Part shown: positions 32,984-45,026 of the stretch, piece by piece
Layout of the letters: each line of letters opens with the position of its first letter
How positions within the stretch are numbered: position 1 is the first letter of the stretch
Origin: Salvia splendens
Lineage: Eukaryota; Streptophyta; Magnoliopsida; Lamiales; Lamiaceae
Reading direction: 5' to 3'
Assembly: GCF_004379255.2 (NCBI RefSeq)
Contig: NC_056039.1
Span: 20,659,883-20,723,882, forward strand
Length of the DNA: 64,000 nucleotides
Program-made: the position numbers and the translations under genes
The notes under the pieces: model-generated
What the model was told of the DNA's origin: nothing
The model's input: the letters and a program-made list of their open reading frames with translations, nothing else
The model's database searches: none

Positions 32984-35462
32984 GGGAAAATCCGTGACTA
33001 ATAAGCGGAATTAACGAAACGAGGAAAGAACTCAAGGGACTTGCCGAAAGGCCAATCAATTGATATCACAAATTAGAAGCCAAGTATTTGATTACAAGAT
33101 CTCAAAATAGAATGATTCATCATATCAACTAAATCAGAGTTCGAATGTGAGACTTTGAAATTCTCACTTGACAAAAGTACCGCGGAATAGGTCCTTACTA
33201 AATGACTTCGTGTATGAAGACACGAATCGTAGAGAAATCCACTTGATTATTTAATAGTATCGACTCCGATCAATATTCCTTCCTCTTGACGTTCAACCTG
33301 CACATTTATAAATACATGCAGGGCTGAGTACAGGAGTACTCAGTGGACACGTGCCGAAAACAAAACACACATATATAAGTTGTCATCCATCAATAGTATC
33401 ACATGGGGGTTTTTCTTAAAAAAGTCCGAGCATACTAAATTCTTTTGTGATCTTAAAAGTCCGACTGCAGTCTAAGTTCTTGGTGTATCCTGCCATGTCT
33501 GAGAATCTAGTGCACCGTGAAGGTGGCCACCTTCAACAATACCCTCGCCGGCCAACCTCTCTAGGATGGCTCACGGCTCTTGTGCACATTATTCCGAATA
33601 GGATTTGCGGTCCTATTGGGAACCGAATTCGTTACTAAACTTTTGGCATCGCCAAACTCTCGGCATATAGCCCTATCAGACAGGTCTCGAAAACAAACAC
33701 TTTATGGCATGACAACAACTTTAAAATAATCACATCTCCATTTTTGAGAAAAAGATATTTCATAACTTCAAAAGTATTTGCTTTATATCCACATTATAAT
33801 GATGGATATTAAAAGAAAGCCCACCTGATATGCTTATATCCAATTAACAACTCTTGTCTGGCCTCACTTGCCCTTGAATAATTTATCCTTTGAAAATAAA
33901 TAGCGTAGTACGCTAATTAGTGCTTGAACTATTTTTCCTGAGAAAAGAATTCATGCATCCTATAGGATAGCACCTACATCTTAGTCTCGACTTTTATAGG
34001 ATTTTTCTTGATCCTACCTCGGGCTTCACTGCTTTGCAGAGTTTAATTATTCTCTTTACTAATTCCGGAAAATTCTATTTTCTCTAGCACTATTATTTGT
34101 GCTCTTATTTAATAAAATTGGATTCTTGGAGAAAAATCCCTTCTAATTCTTTTCTTTGAATTTTCTTAAGGTCGCCCATGGCGTCGTGGGGCGACACCGG
34201 TCGGCCCTTCGCATCTTAACTTTAATATTTCCCATCCTCGGGTACTTAGGAATTTATTCGGAATTTACTTAATTGAGCTTCAACTCGAGCCTTAAATTAA
34301 TTCCGACCGACAATTTAAAATCTTTGATTAGGAATCTCTACCCGAATTGCCCAACTAATTAAATGGCCCAACTGCCAATTTTAATTAGGAATCTCTACCT
34401 AAAAGTCCAGTTATTAATTAGAGCAGCCCATTCTCTTTAATTCATTCTCGTCCCAGCTTCTTTAAAATAGTTGGCCCAATTACTCAATTCAAAAGGCCTA
34501 AGCAAAAACAAAAAGAAATTATCCCATCAATATACTTCCTCCCATCGGTCGTCTCCTCACATTCCTTCTTCATCTCCCTTTTTCCTAAATTCCAATTTGA
34601 GAATACAAGAAGGCAACGTCTTCTTCTTCACGCCCCGCTACCCCCCCGTTTTTCTTGAATTTCCGGCGAGTTCTCGCCCTGGGTGGCTCCGATTTTCCAA
34701 AACCGGACTCCTCTCTCTCAAATTTTTCTCTTGCCCTAGCTCTGCAAAATCTACTCCAAATGGACGCCACCGGCACAGTGGTCGCCATCCTCCGCCGCCT
34801 ACTCCGGCGGCGCTTCCCCTCTTCTGCGAAATCGCGATGGAGCTCTTCGTTTCCCATCGTGAGTTTTCCCCCAATTTGATCTCTTCTTCGTCTCCTCAAA
34901 TTGAGGCTCCGCGGTCTTTGTCGATTCTCAAATTCCAGCGCCGCTGCCTTTCTCCTTCGCGACGGGAGGTCCTTGGCGGCGTACTGGCTCTCGCCCTTGC
35001 TCCCAGCTGTTCGTCTGCCGGATGCGGCAAGAGCAGCTCCCTCTTCGACCTCCGTCGCCTCGCGCCAGCAGCCGCTGCCCCCGCGGTGAGGGGGCTGTTT
35101 ATATACCTCTCATTTTTGGCATCTTGTGCCTGAACTTTGGGGGAATGTGCTTCCATATTGAGGCTACATACTTGGCCTCCTTTTGAGTTTGGTGATTGTG
35201 CTCTTTATACCAATTTGGTGAAACATGGGAAGGTGGCATAAGGGCAGATCTCAGGCCCTACACTGCAGCCCTTGGGATGCCCTATCTTGCCTACTAATCT
35301 CTTTTCTTATTCGAGCTTGTGTCTCACTTTCCTCTCTTATGTGTCAAAATTTTGATACCCTTTTTGGTGTAAATTTTGTAGGTGGCATGGTTGTCCCTTG
35401 GAGCCTTGTGGAGGTGGGAATCGAGGGAGAGAGAAGGGATGAAATCTTTGCTCACATCACTC
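32984..35462 (-). repeat. Truncated Tekay-like gypsy LTR (LTR C)
   Basis: This segment is collinear with LTR B from about 33 bp inside its left end (AATCCGTGACTAATAAGCGG) and breaks off at 35462, exactly where copia element 1 starts. It keeps the AAGGTGGCCACCTT palindrome near 33520 and the GC-rich island at 34550-35100. Compared with LTR E it lacks about 467 bp between GCGGTGAG (35085-35092) and GGGGCTG, a deletion between short matching GGTGAG sequences. It has no left target duplication. Confidence 0.88.
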
Positions 35463-36927
35463 TGTTAGGGTTTGTATACTAGAAATCACCTTTCGAGTGA
35501 TTGAATACTGTAAAACTCTAATAATTATTTTCCAATGAATGCAACAGATTATTTTTGTCATAATGTTGTTATGTTTTATATTTAATGGATGTTTATTGCA
35601 TATTTAAATGTATAAGCGAACATAACATAAGTCTAAGTCTTTGTTCTAGTAGACCGGTTGTGGGCTACGCTCAATTTAAGGTACGCGGTCAGTTCTGAAC
35701 AAAGAAAAAATAAGAATTTCACAACCCAGATAGACCTAGACTACCTATCGTGAAAGGTTGCAATGTCAGTCCGATTATTTCTAAGCCTTATTGAAATATG
35801 ATGACGTTGGTGTGGTATAGCACTGAATGGATCTAACAACAAGACGAGTCTTTATGCTATCTACTGAAAGACGAGGTCTTGATAATTAATTTCTTAATCA
35901 ATGTACATTAGCATTGAGCATACGATATTGAGTATCTAATACTTTGACTTACTAAAGGTGCGGGTTTTTCATTACCCAACGATCCAGGTATATTGGGTAG
36001 TGGTGATCATTGTCTAGCGGTGCTAGGATTGCTATTATGTTGAATCGTGCGCGAGGAGAGTCTCGTTTGATAACATCCACAAGAGGAGCTCGAAACGAGG
36101 TTTTATTATTCGGAACCTAGCTAGTTGGAGTTTAATTACTCTATGAATAATAAATAAGAGTTTCTTGCTAAGTCCACTCTTGGAGAATAAAATATGTTAA
36201 TTAATTAAGTCCATAGCAGACATTAATTAATTAATGGATGTTTCTATCTTAACCGCGGGAAATGAATTAAACAAATAAAAGGAAACCCGGAATATTTGTA
36301 ATTTCGGATTTGGAAAGGCAGTGCAATATTACTTCTGTAGTGACTGCTTGTAATATTCCAATATAAGCTTATATTAAAATTGTGGGTTCAATTTAATTAG
36401 TAAAAAGCTAATTGGGTGAGGCCATGTCCAAATTCTTCCTTAGATCTCTCACTGGGCCCAATATGTGACTTTATAAATAGGAGAATAAAGGAGACAAAAA
36501 AAATAATTATTATTGCTCAGAATTTTCGTCCCCCTCAGAGAGAGAGAGAGAGTTCGAAATTTTGCCTCCTCCGTGAGCTGAGTTCTGTCTTCGTTATTCA
36601 AGTCCTAGTATTCTGGTGAGATTTGCCCACACAAATATCAGTATACAGTCCGGGACACCAGTCAGAAGATCAGAGTTCGAGTACTAAAGATCTTCATGAG
36701 GAGACGGAGCAAACTATCATCGATTCTTGATTGAATCAACGAGGTAAATTAGCTAATTCCGTAGTGAGCATGTTTTAGGGATTTTATATGCTAAAGCATG
36801 TTTTAATTCAAGTTATGAGCATGATACATGTGATATTTATGCGAATAGAATTTGTCTAAATAATCTGCTAAATAGATCAATTTTATGTAATCGGATTTCA
36901 TGCACGCTTCCGCTGCCAGCCCCTTCA
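35463..36927 (+). repeat. Left LTR of copia element 1 (1465 bp)
   Basis: TGTTAGGGTTTGTATACTAG to CAGCCCCTTCA. A likely transcription start region lies before GGAGAATAAAGGAGAC, about 1 kb in, followed by a short CT/GA-rich stretch. It differs from the right LTR at scattered single bases and small indels. Confidence 0.93.
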
Positions 36928-36929
36928 AT

Positions 36930-36942
36930 TGGTATCGGAGCC
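36930..36942 (+). other. Primer-binding site of copia element 1
   Basis: TGGTATCGGAGCC is two bases after the LTR end. It matches the complement of initiator-Met tRNA (TGGTATCAGAGCC) apart from one base. Confidence 0.88.
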
Positions 36943-37161
36943 AGTCTTTGGCTCTGATTATTTGGATTTAAATTTCGCGAAATTCATGTATGCATGTATT
37001 ATATGATTGCGAAGCATGTTCTTGGTGTTTTGTTTAATTTCTTACGCATGATGAACTCAAGAACTATCGAATCAAAGAACTTGAATTGCTCGATCGTATG
37101 CAATCCGTCGGCGCTCGCGCCGAGACGGATCGCACCATGCGCGATCGAGGTAGGGTAGTCG

Positions 37162-40100
37162 TGTAACACCCCAAAATTTTTGTGACTTTTATTTTAATGA
37201 GGATGTCAAGTGAAAATTTCTTTTATGAAATTTATTCATCTTCTTTGCGATTGAGTTAGTTATGTGAAATAATTGCCATGAGTGATGTGGAATGAAGTGT
37301 TCGATATTTTTATATTTTATGATGTTGGGAATTAATTAAGTGAGATCATGCATTTTTTATTCTAGCCATTCTAATTGGGAATTTTCGGCCCCCTTCAATT
37401 ATTTGAAATTAGTATTCTCTTCTTGGATTTAATAAATTGTTTTGGGATATTTATCCAAATTAAATCCAAACCAAATTATCCCTAATTTGTGCTACATGAA
37501 ATTCGAACTCTAGCCTACTTCTTTTGGGAGTTTTCGAAAAAAATCCCCTATTTAATAGGAGGATGAATTATTTTCTTTGATTTAATTGGTGCCTTATTCA
37601 TTCCCTTCTTTTATTTTAAATCCAATTAAATCATACCACATTTTATTTCCTCACCCTAATTAAATTAAGATTTGAAATATTTCCTTGTGGCAATTAAAGC
37701 CAAATTTCGCCCCTTCGCTATTTTGGAGAAATCATATTTGTTCCTATTTTTGTGGAATCCCTTCTATACAAATAAATACCAAATAAATACTTATGCCTAA
37801 TTAAATGGGGATGTGAATATTTTCCTTTTGTGTTTCTCTCCATATCACACGCCCCTTTTTGTTTAATTTCTTTGCGAAAATTTATTTAATTGTTACCTAT
37901 TTTATGGGAGTCTTTTCCTATAAAGAAATAACCAAATTTAAATCCTATTCTATTTAATTGAGGATTTAAATAATTTCCTTGTGCATTCCCTATGGAATTT
38001 TCGGCCCTCTCTCTTTTATTTCCTACTTGAGGATTTAATTTATTTTGTTCCCTTATTTATGAAATACTCATTGTCTTGTTACCTAATATGTGGATATATT
38101 TCTCTCCAAGTAAATACCAAATCAATTCTTTGCCAATTAAATTGAAATTTTTGAAAATTCTCACTCAAAACACACGCCTACTTTGTACTCTAATTGTGGG
38201 AATTTATTTTATTCTCCCACAATTTAATTATTTTTTTATTTGGGTGTGAGATTAAACCTAATGAATAAATAAACTAATACCTAACCCTAGCCACCCTAAT
38301 TCACACGCCCCTCTCCCCTCTCTTCATTCTCTCCAAAAATCCTCCATTCATCCTTGTTCTTGCGTCAATTGGAGTGGAAACTTCAAGATTTACCGAAGAA
38401 CCGCCTCAATCTTTGTTTCTACCGTTTGCTTTAATCAAGAAAGGTATATTTGATTCACTTTTCCTCATTCTTTTCATTGAAACCTGGATTTGGATTCCTT
38501 CATGCATATAGTGAGTGTAGAGATCGTAGATCTAAGAATTAATCGGGTGGAATTGTTTGGTTGGGTAAGAAAAGATGTGTGTACGCGTTTTTGGTTGTAT
38601 ATGAATGAACTTGTGGAAAATGCTATGTGAGTTTATGAAAAACATGATTGTGAGATCATTTTGAAGCATGATTGTGTGTGAGAAGCATGAAAATTTTTGT
38701 TTGGATAAATGAAGAAGGAACCCTAAAATTTGAAATTGTGAAACCTGAAAACTATGGTGTTCGAACAGTGGATTCCGATGTGTGTTTGACTGGCCAAACG
38801 GTCTTATTTTGGTGCGAATGTTTAACTGAGTAAACGTCAAGTTGTTTTCTGTGTTGTGTGTAAATTTCAGCCCCACTTGATGAAAGATGAATTTTTAATA
38901 AATTTTTGAAGTTGACTGCGCAATTCTAACAGAAACTTGTTTTCTCGCCAGAAAGTTTCATTTTCTATTTGACCGACCAAATGGCCTCCTTTTGATGTGA
39001 ATTTTGAACTAGATGAAATTTGAAGTGTCTTCTGTGTTGTGTGAAAAGTTTAGCCTCATTGGACATCGGATGAATTTTTGACAAATTTTCAATTGAACTG
39101 CGCAGTACTGCCTGAAATTTTGTGTCCCGACCAGAGAGTTTCATTGTTGTTTTTACTGCCCAAATGACATGATTTTGGTGTGAAATTTTAACTGGATGAA
39201 CTTGAATGTGTCTACTGTGTTGTGACCAAATTTTAGCTTCATATGAGGTCGGATGGACTTTTGGTGATTTTTACAAACCAACTGCACCGTTCTGCCAGAT
39301 TTGTTGTTGTGTTGAAATATCACTTGTTGCCAAGTTTGGGTGAATTATATGATGCATGTATGATTAAGGAATGTATCCTATGACGTGATTATGTGTGACA
39401 CGTTGAGGAATATTATGACATGTTTTCCTTATGTTGATGAATGTTTGGGATGGGTAATTTAAGAGAACGATGAAAGGAACGATAGGACATGCATGATAAT
39501 GTAAATTGATAGAAGGCTGATTTATGTTGTGATGTTGGCAAGGGTTATTGTGTGTACGTGAGCACGAGGAACGAGGGTTACCTTAAGTTGGATATTAAAT
39601 TGTTTAAGCAAACGAGGTGGGCTTTCTTTTCAAATCTCTTTATTTTCGAAAATACGATGTGGTGTTATAAGAGTGGTTTAACTTGTTATGTCATGCCACG
39701 TTATTTTGTTTGTGAGATTGTTGCCTGATGCCTAGTTCATCTGAGCTTGCTCCGTTAGGCTATATGGCTGTGTTGTGAAACGAACTCGGGTCAGAGTAGG
39801 GCCGTAAACCCTATCAGGCTGTGTACACTGGTGGGATCGTGAGCCGTCCTTGCTAGTCGGCCGGTCTCGTGGGTGAAGAGTGTGGCCACACTTTCGTCGC
39901 ACTGTGATATGACGATTGTGATTGATGGATTGATGAGAAAAGTGGGGAGATAAATATTCTGGCCAGACTTTGAAATATTTTTGTGTTCTCGTGATATTTT
40001 CTTAACCACATATAAAACTCGAGATCACTGGTATGGATGAAATAACTATATAAAAATGTTTTCGGCATGAGCCCATTGAGTACAACAAGTACTCAGCCCT

Positions 40101-40639
40101 GCATATGTTTTCTTTATGTGCAGGTTGAGCGGGATGTTGCGGTGGATGTTGAGTTGGCCTAGGAACTTTGGGTGCGTTGTGTCTTCATACATAGACGTCA
40201 CCCTTGACTCTCTTTAACCTTATTTCCACTGCTATATTTTTGAACTATGCCTCAAGACCTTATTCCATTTCGTACTGTGTTTGATCATGTTTAATTGTGT
40301 TAGGCTTTAATCTAATGTTTACCTTGTTTCTCTAAAATGGTTTCTCGTAAACTAAACCCAATTGTTTTCTTTTGGAAGTTAATTGTTTTTTTAATTATTT
40401 TCTCTGCTGCTTATTTTGAAAAATCATTTTGTCTTAAGTCGTTGCTAATTAAAAATAAATTTATAAAATTAAGTTATTTAAACTAAAAATTTGTTGTCTA
40501 AACTTTTAATGAACTAAAATATTATTCCTATAAGCTATTTAAGCTTTCATAAACTGTTATCCTTGTATGTTGTCGTTATTGTTGTCCCTTGGTCACGATT
40601 GCCTCGTTTGTAGTACCCCTAGTATGGGCGGTCGTGACA
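37162..40639 (+). repeat. Solo gypsy LTR (LTR D) nested in copia element 1
   Basis: It begins TGTAACACCCC and ends GGGCGGTCGTGACA, with AGTCG duplicated on both sides (37157-37161 and 40640-40644). The 3.5-kb sequence shares the terminal motifs and the ACTCAGCCCTGCATAT...GTGCAGGTTGAGC phrase with LTRs A-C, but the rest is clearly different and lacks the GC island. It is probably a related subfamily. No internal region is left, so it is a solo LTR and the youngest layer in this nest. Confidence 0.95.
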
Positions 40640-40644
40640 AGTCG

Positions 40645-41700
40645 AGACAGTGGGAGCCAGGGAACCGCGATCACGGGGCGACGTGCAGACGAGTATGGGC
40701 TCGTGCACGCCGCTGGCCGAGACCGCATGCCCCAGACAGAGCTCACATCGAAATCGACACGGCGGAAGGTGTGGCACGACAGTTCGACCGAAAACATGCC
40801 GAGGTGCTGAGCCACCTGGCCGAGAACCCTAGGCGGAAGGGTCGAGACGGATGGCGGTGCTGGTTGAGAGCAGTTGCGCTGTCGCGCGAGTCGCTGGCCG
40901 GGAGCGCGCGCCACCCGGCGCATCGAAGATGCCGAGACAGGCGGTCGGAGCTGGCCGAGAGCAGGCGCGCCACCGTGCGCTCTGCTGGCCGAGAGCTCGA
41001 GCCGCCCGATGGAACGCTGGGCCGAGACGCGTCGGCACCTGACGGTCGACACGATCGAGACGGGTGCTCGCCGCTGGCCGAGACGGAGGTGACACTCGAC
41101 GGGCCGAGACGCAGGCGTGCCCCCTGCGCGCCGGTGGCCGAGACCGCATGACCCAGACGCACCCGAGTCAAGGTCGACACAGTAAAAGGCATGGCGCGGC
41201 AGTTCGAACGAGAACGTGCCGAGGCGCCGAGCCACCAGACCGAGAACCCTAGGCGGAAGGGTCGAGGGGGATGGCGGCGCTGGCCGAGAGCAGCCATGCT
41301 GTCGCGCGAGCTGCTGGCCGGGAGAGCGCGCCACCCAGACAATCGGATAGGCCGAGACGGGGGTCCGAGCTGGCCGAGAGCTCGAGCCGCCTGACGGAAC
41401 GCTGGCCGAGACGCATCGGCACCCGACGGTCGACACATCCGAGATGGACGTCGAGACGCTAACCGAGAGGCGCGCGCCGCCGTGTGCGCGCCTGGCCGAG
41501 ATGCGTCGGCACCCAACGTGCCGAGACGCCGAGATGGGGACTCGCCTCTGGCTGAGAGGAGTCGTGCCTCAGCGCACGCTCCTGGCTGAGACGCTGGCGA
41601 CACCCGACGAGCCACTGGCCGAGACTGCGTGCGTCGTGATTCGACGACGAACTCGTCAGATCTTCGTCGTTCATCGTTCGTGCGAACCTCGTACGATGAG
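40645..41700 (+). repeat. GC-rich tandem-repeat leader of copia element 1
   Basis: A GC-rich island in an AT-rich window, made of many CTGGCCGAGAC-like words and a larger direct duplication: about 40710-41100 recurs at 41143-41500, sharing ACCCTAGGCGGAAGGGTCGA, CTGTCGCGCGAG and GCTGGCCGGGAG. A small piece of the same island lies on the other side of the nested LTR at 37085-37156. Long open frames on both strands (up to 290 codons) reflect the scarcity of stops in this repeat. The function, if any, is unknown; the position is the 5' leader between the primer site and gag. Confidence 0.85.
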
Positions 41701-42918
41701 ATAACGATGAAGGATTATTTTAATGATTATTTAATTATTTTATTAAAAGATATCATTAAAATATTATTATTTAATGGAAATAAAATTTTTTTGGAAGATT
41801 TGTCTAGATTTTAGGAATATTTTTATTATTTTTTGTATCTATAGAAATAAATAATATTATTTTATTCCTAGATGATATAGATGAGAATAATTTAATAGTT
41901 TCCTAATATTTATCTAGACTTTAGGAATATTTTTATTATTTTCTATATCTATGGAAATAAATAATATTATTTTGATTCCTAGATGATATAGATGGGAATA
42001 ATTTATAGTTTCCTAATATTTATATATCTAAGATTCTAAAAAGGATAGATATGTATGAATACATTAAATAATAAAATATCTCTTCCTAATCTTGAACAAT
42101 GGAATTATTTTAAATTTAATTTTTCATGTCTTATTAAGAATTAAATAATTTATTTTAGACATATCTTATTGTAGACATGAATAAGAATTATATTCTAGAA
42201 CAATAATTTCCTAAAGGAAGATACCAATTAATAAAAGATTTAATTATCCAGCAAATTAAATACCAACAGAATTTAATCAAGCCTTTCTCTGCCCTAAGGC
42301 TAAGGATAATTAAAGAAAAACCATAACCCAAAGATCTAAGATATAATTACGAACTCAACGTTTGTATATGGTCTCCACCAATTGGTCTGCAATTTATGAA
42401 GCTTTTTTCTAATATTATCGCTACATGCACTATGGGGGCAATAATCCTAAGAAATAGCAAGTTCATATGGCGGACTTCTCAAATATAAATGGTATGAACT
42501 AGAATGTGGTTTCCAATATTATCGCCACCTGCTCTGTGGGGACAATAATCCTAAGAAACTACGAGATTCAGAAGTTCACACAAGATTTATGAGATAGCTT
42601 GATTTTGTTAGCATCACATAAGCATTGTTATGGGAGTGTGTTGTAGAATTGAGATTCTGTAATGCTAAATTCGGTGGTCTTGCTTAGGCAACATTTGGCG
42701 GCCATGCCACTCTGTGGTCTCTGGACTATTCGTCGGTGTTGTGACCAGTAATATTGTAAGATTTTAATGCGTATTGACTTCCTCTGGAGGGTACAAAATT
42801 TTAATTTTACAGTTGTAAGATTTTGAAAAGTTTTATGGTTAATCTAATCAAATTTCTTACATAAGTTTATGACAAATAGTAAAATACTCTGTTTTGTAGT
42901 TCAATTCAAATCGTCACA
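41701..42918 (+). repeat. AT-rich leader of copia element 1 with two tandem duplications
   Basis: One repeat of about 117 bp lies at 41809-42024 (TTTAGGAATATTTTTATTAT, TCCTAGATGATATAGATG, TAGTTTCCTAATATTTAT in each unit). Another, about 105 bp apart, lies around 42405-42570 (AATATTATCGC.AC, GGGG.CAATAATCCTAAGAAA). There is no coding sequence before gag. Confidence 0.8.
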
Positions 42919-43797
42919 ATGTCGTTCAATCCACTTTTTGCAATTCTCAAAGAAAACAAACTCGAGGGCCAAAATTACATAGAATGGAAATAAAATTTGG
43001 ACATCGTTCTTACAGCTGAAGAGTACAACTTTGTGCTCATAACCCCGCGACCTCCAGTACCAGTGGTTCACACTGCGGTAGGACTCAGAGATGCACATAG
43101 AAAGTAGCAAAAGGCGAATGAGATGGCTAAGTGCTACATGTTGGCATCTATGTCTTCAGTACTCAAGCATCAACATTCTGTCATGGAAACTGCCACTGAA
43201 ATTATGCAGAATCTCAAGAATCTTTTTGGTACTCAGAATCGAACGGTTAAGTCTCAAGCCTTTCGGAGTATTATGTCGAAGACAATGAAGGAAGGCTCGT
43301 CTGTGAGGGACCATGTCCTCGAGATGATGGGCCACCTCAACCAGATTGAGGTGATGGGAGGGACGATCGATCCCGAGTCCCAGGTAACAATCATCCTTCA
43401 AAGTCTTCCCCCTAGCTACCAGTAGTTCAAGCTCAACTTTGAGATGAACAAAAGGAATTACACCTTGGCAGAACTATTGACTGAACTTCAGTCAGCAGAG
43501 GACCTTATGGTCCAGGCTAAGGCTGCTATGATGACTTCGGCACCTCGTTCCTCTGGCTTCAAGCCTAGCAAAGGAAAAAAGAAGGCACCGAACTCAGAAT
43601 CGGGCAAAGTGGCTAAGGGAAAGAAGAAGAAAAGGGCAAATAAGAAGGCCTCTGGGAAGTGTTTCAAGTGCGGAGAAAAGGGGCATTGGAAGCCAGACTG
43701 TCCTAAAAGGGGCAAGGCTACAGGTATGCACCAAGCTTTAGTAGTTGAGTCATGTTTGACTTTGACATCTAGTTGCACTTGGGATATTGACACATGA
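42919..43797 (+). pseudogene. copia element 1 gag, with several stops
   Basis: The frame starts at ATGTCGTTC and shows the copia gag pattern LEGQNYIEWK, SVRDHVLEMMGHLNQIEV, ILQSLPPSY and YTLAELLTELQSAEDLM. It then has a Lys-rich stretch and a zinc knuckle CFKCGEKGHWKPDC (43660-43701). In-frame stops occur after IEWK, before QKANEMAKC, after LPPSYQ, and at the start of the protease motif. Each can be explained by a single-base change. The gag protein cannot be made intact. Confidence 0.88.
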
Positions 43798-44198
43798 GCC
43801 ACTGATCATATTTGTTTTGATCCTGACTTAATGCAGGTGACAAGACGGCTACATGATCGTGTGATCGAAGTCCAGCTGGGCGACGCTACCAAAGTGGCGG
43901 CCGTTGCAGTGGGAGACATTTATTTGCGTTTAGTAGTGATAGATTTTTGATTTTGAAGAATGTTTTGTTGATACCTTCTTTTAGAAGAAATTTAATTTCA
44001 GTTTCTAAATTGGTTTTTGATGGATATTCGATTTCTTTTAATGACAACTGCGTTATTAAGAAAGATAGTTCTTATATCTGTCGTGGTATCATGGTAAACA
44101 ATCTGTACACAATCACTTCTACACAATTTAATAATCGCAAATCAGAACTCAATTCAACATCGAAAATTTCAAAGAAATGAAAGAAACCTTCAAGTTCA
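43798..44198 (+). pseudogene. copia element 1 protease region
   Basis: The aspartic protease active site would be DTGATDH but the Gly codon is a TGA stop. The following HICFDPDLM and VQLGD stretch is readable, then the frame shifts near 43935 to LKNVLLIPSFRRNLISVSKL, the typical end of a copia protease. A TGA at 44178 separates it from the integrase segment. Confidence 0.8.
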
Positions 44199-45011
44199 AT
44201 GAACGAAACGTACTTATGGCACCTTAGACTTGGTCATGCAAATGAAAGGAGGATCCATTCTCTTGTTCAACAAGATCTTATTAAAGGTCTAGAGGAGGAA
44301 CCTTTTCATAAGTGTGAGTCATGCTTAGAAGGCAAGATGACCAAGAGGCCTTTTAAGGCTAAGGGCAACAGGGCCAAGGAAGTACTTGAGCTCGTTCATT
44401 CCGAGGTATGTGGACCAATGTCTACGGAGGCAAGATGTGGTTTTCGATACTTCATCACATTTATTGATGACTTCTCGAAAATTGGATATGTCTATTTGAT
44501 GCGTCACAAGTCAGAGTCTTTTGACAAGTTTAAAGACTTTAAGACTCTTGTGGAGAAGTATCATGGAAAGAATATCAAAAGCCTACGATCTGATCGTGGA
44601 GGCGAATACCTCATTGCTGAATTTTTGGACTACTTATCGGAGTCGGGTATTGAATCCCAACTGACTATGCCGGGCACGCCCCAGCAGAACGGCATGGCTG
44701 AAAGAAGGAACAAAACCTTGTTAAATATGGTTCGATCGATGATGAGTTATGCACATCTGCCTATTTCGTTTTGGGGACATGCCTTGCTTTCTGCAAGCCA
44801 TATTTTAGACAATTTACCATCAAAATCCGTACCTACTACTCCTTATGAGTTGTGGACTGGGCGCAAGCCCAATCTAGCACATCTCAAGATTTGGGGTTGC
44901 TCGGCTCATGTATTGGAAAAGGATCCAACTAAGCTAGGATCAAGGACGGAGGTATGTTTATTTATAGGATACCCCAAAGGGACGAAAGGTTATGAATTCT
45001 TTAGTCTCTGA
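44199..45011 (+). pseudogene. copia element 1 integrase
   Basis: About 270 codons carry the pre-integrase zinc finger (HLRLGHANERR...CESCLEGK) and a complete-looking DDE core: FIDDFSK for the first Asp, SDRGGEY for the second, and NGMAERRNKTLL for the Glu. KIWGCSAHV and FIGYPKGTKGYEF follow. A TGA at 45009 ends the frame, although the next segment resumes in phase. It is the best-preserved domain of this element. Confidence 0.9.
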
Positions 45012-45026
45012 GACAAGAAAGTCATT

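Noticed and set aside
34471..35133. 220-codon frame as a host gene
   Set aside because: It lies within gypsy LTR C, and the matching region of LTR E (48590-49060) does not keep the frame. It is reported only as part of the LTR GC island.
40567..41615. Open frames of up to 290 codons on both strands
   Set aside because: They overlap in several frames on both strands, are made of repeated Arg/Ser/Pro/Ala words, and follow the GC-rich CTGGCCGAGAC repeat of a copia leader. No protein family is visible.
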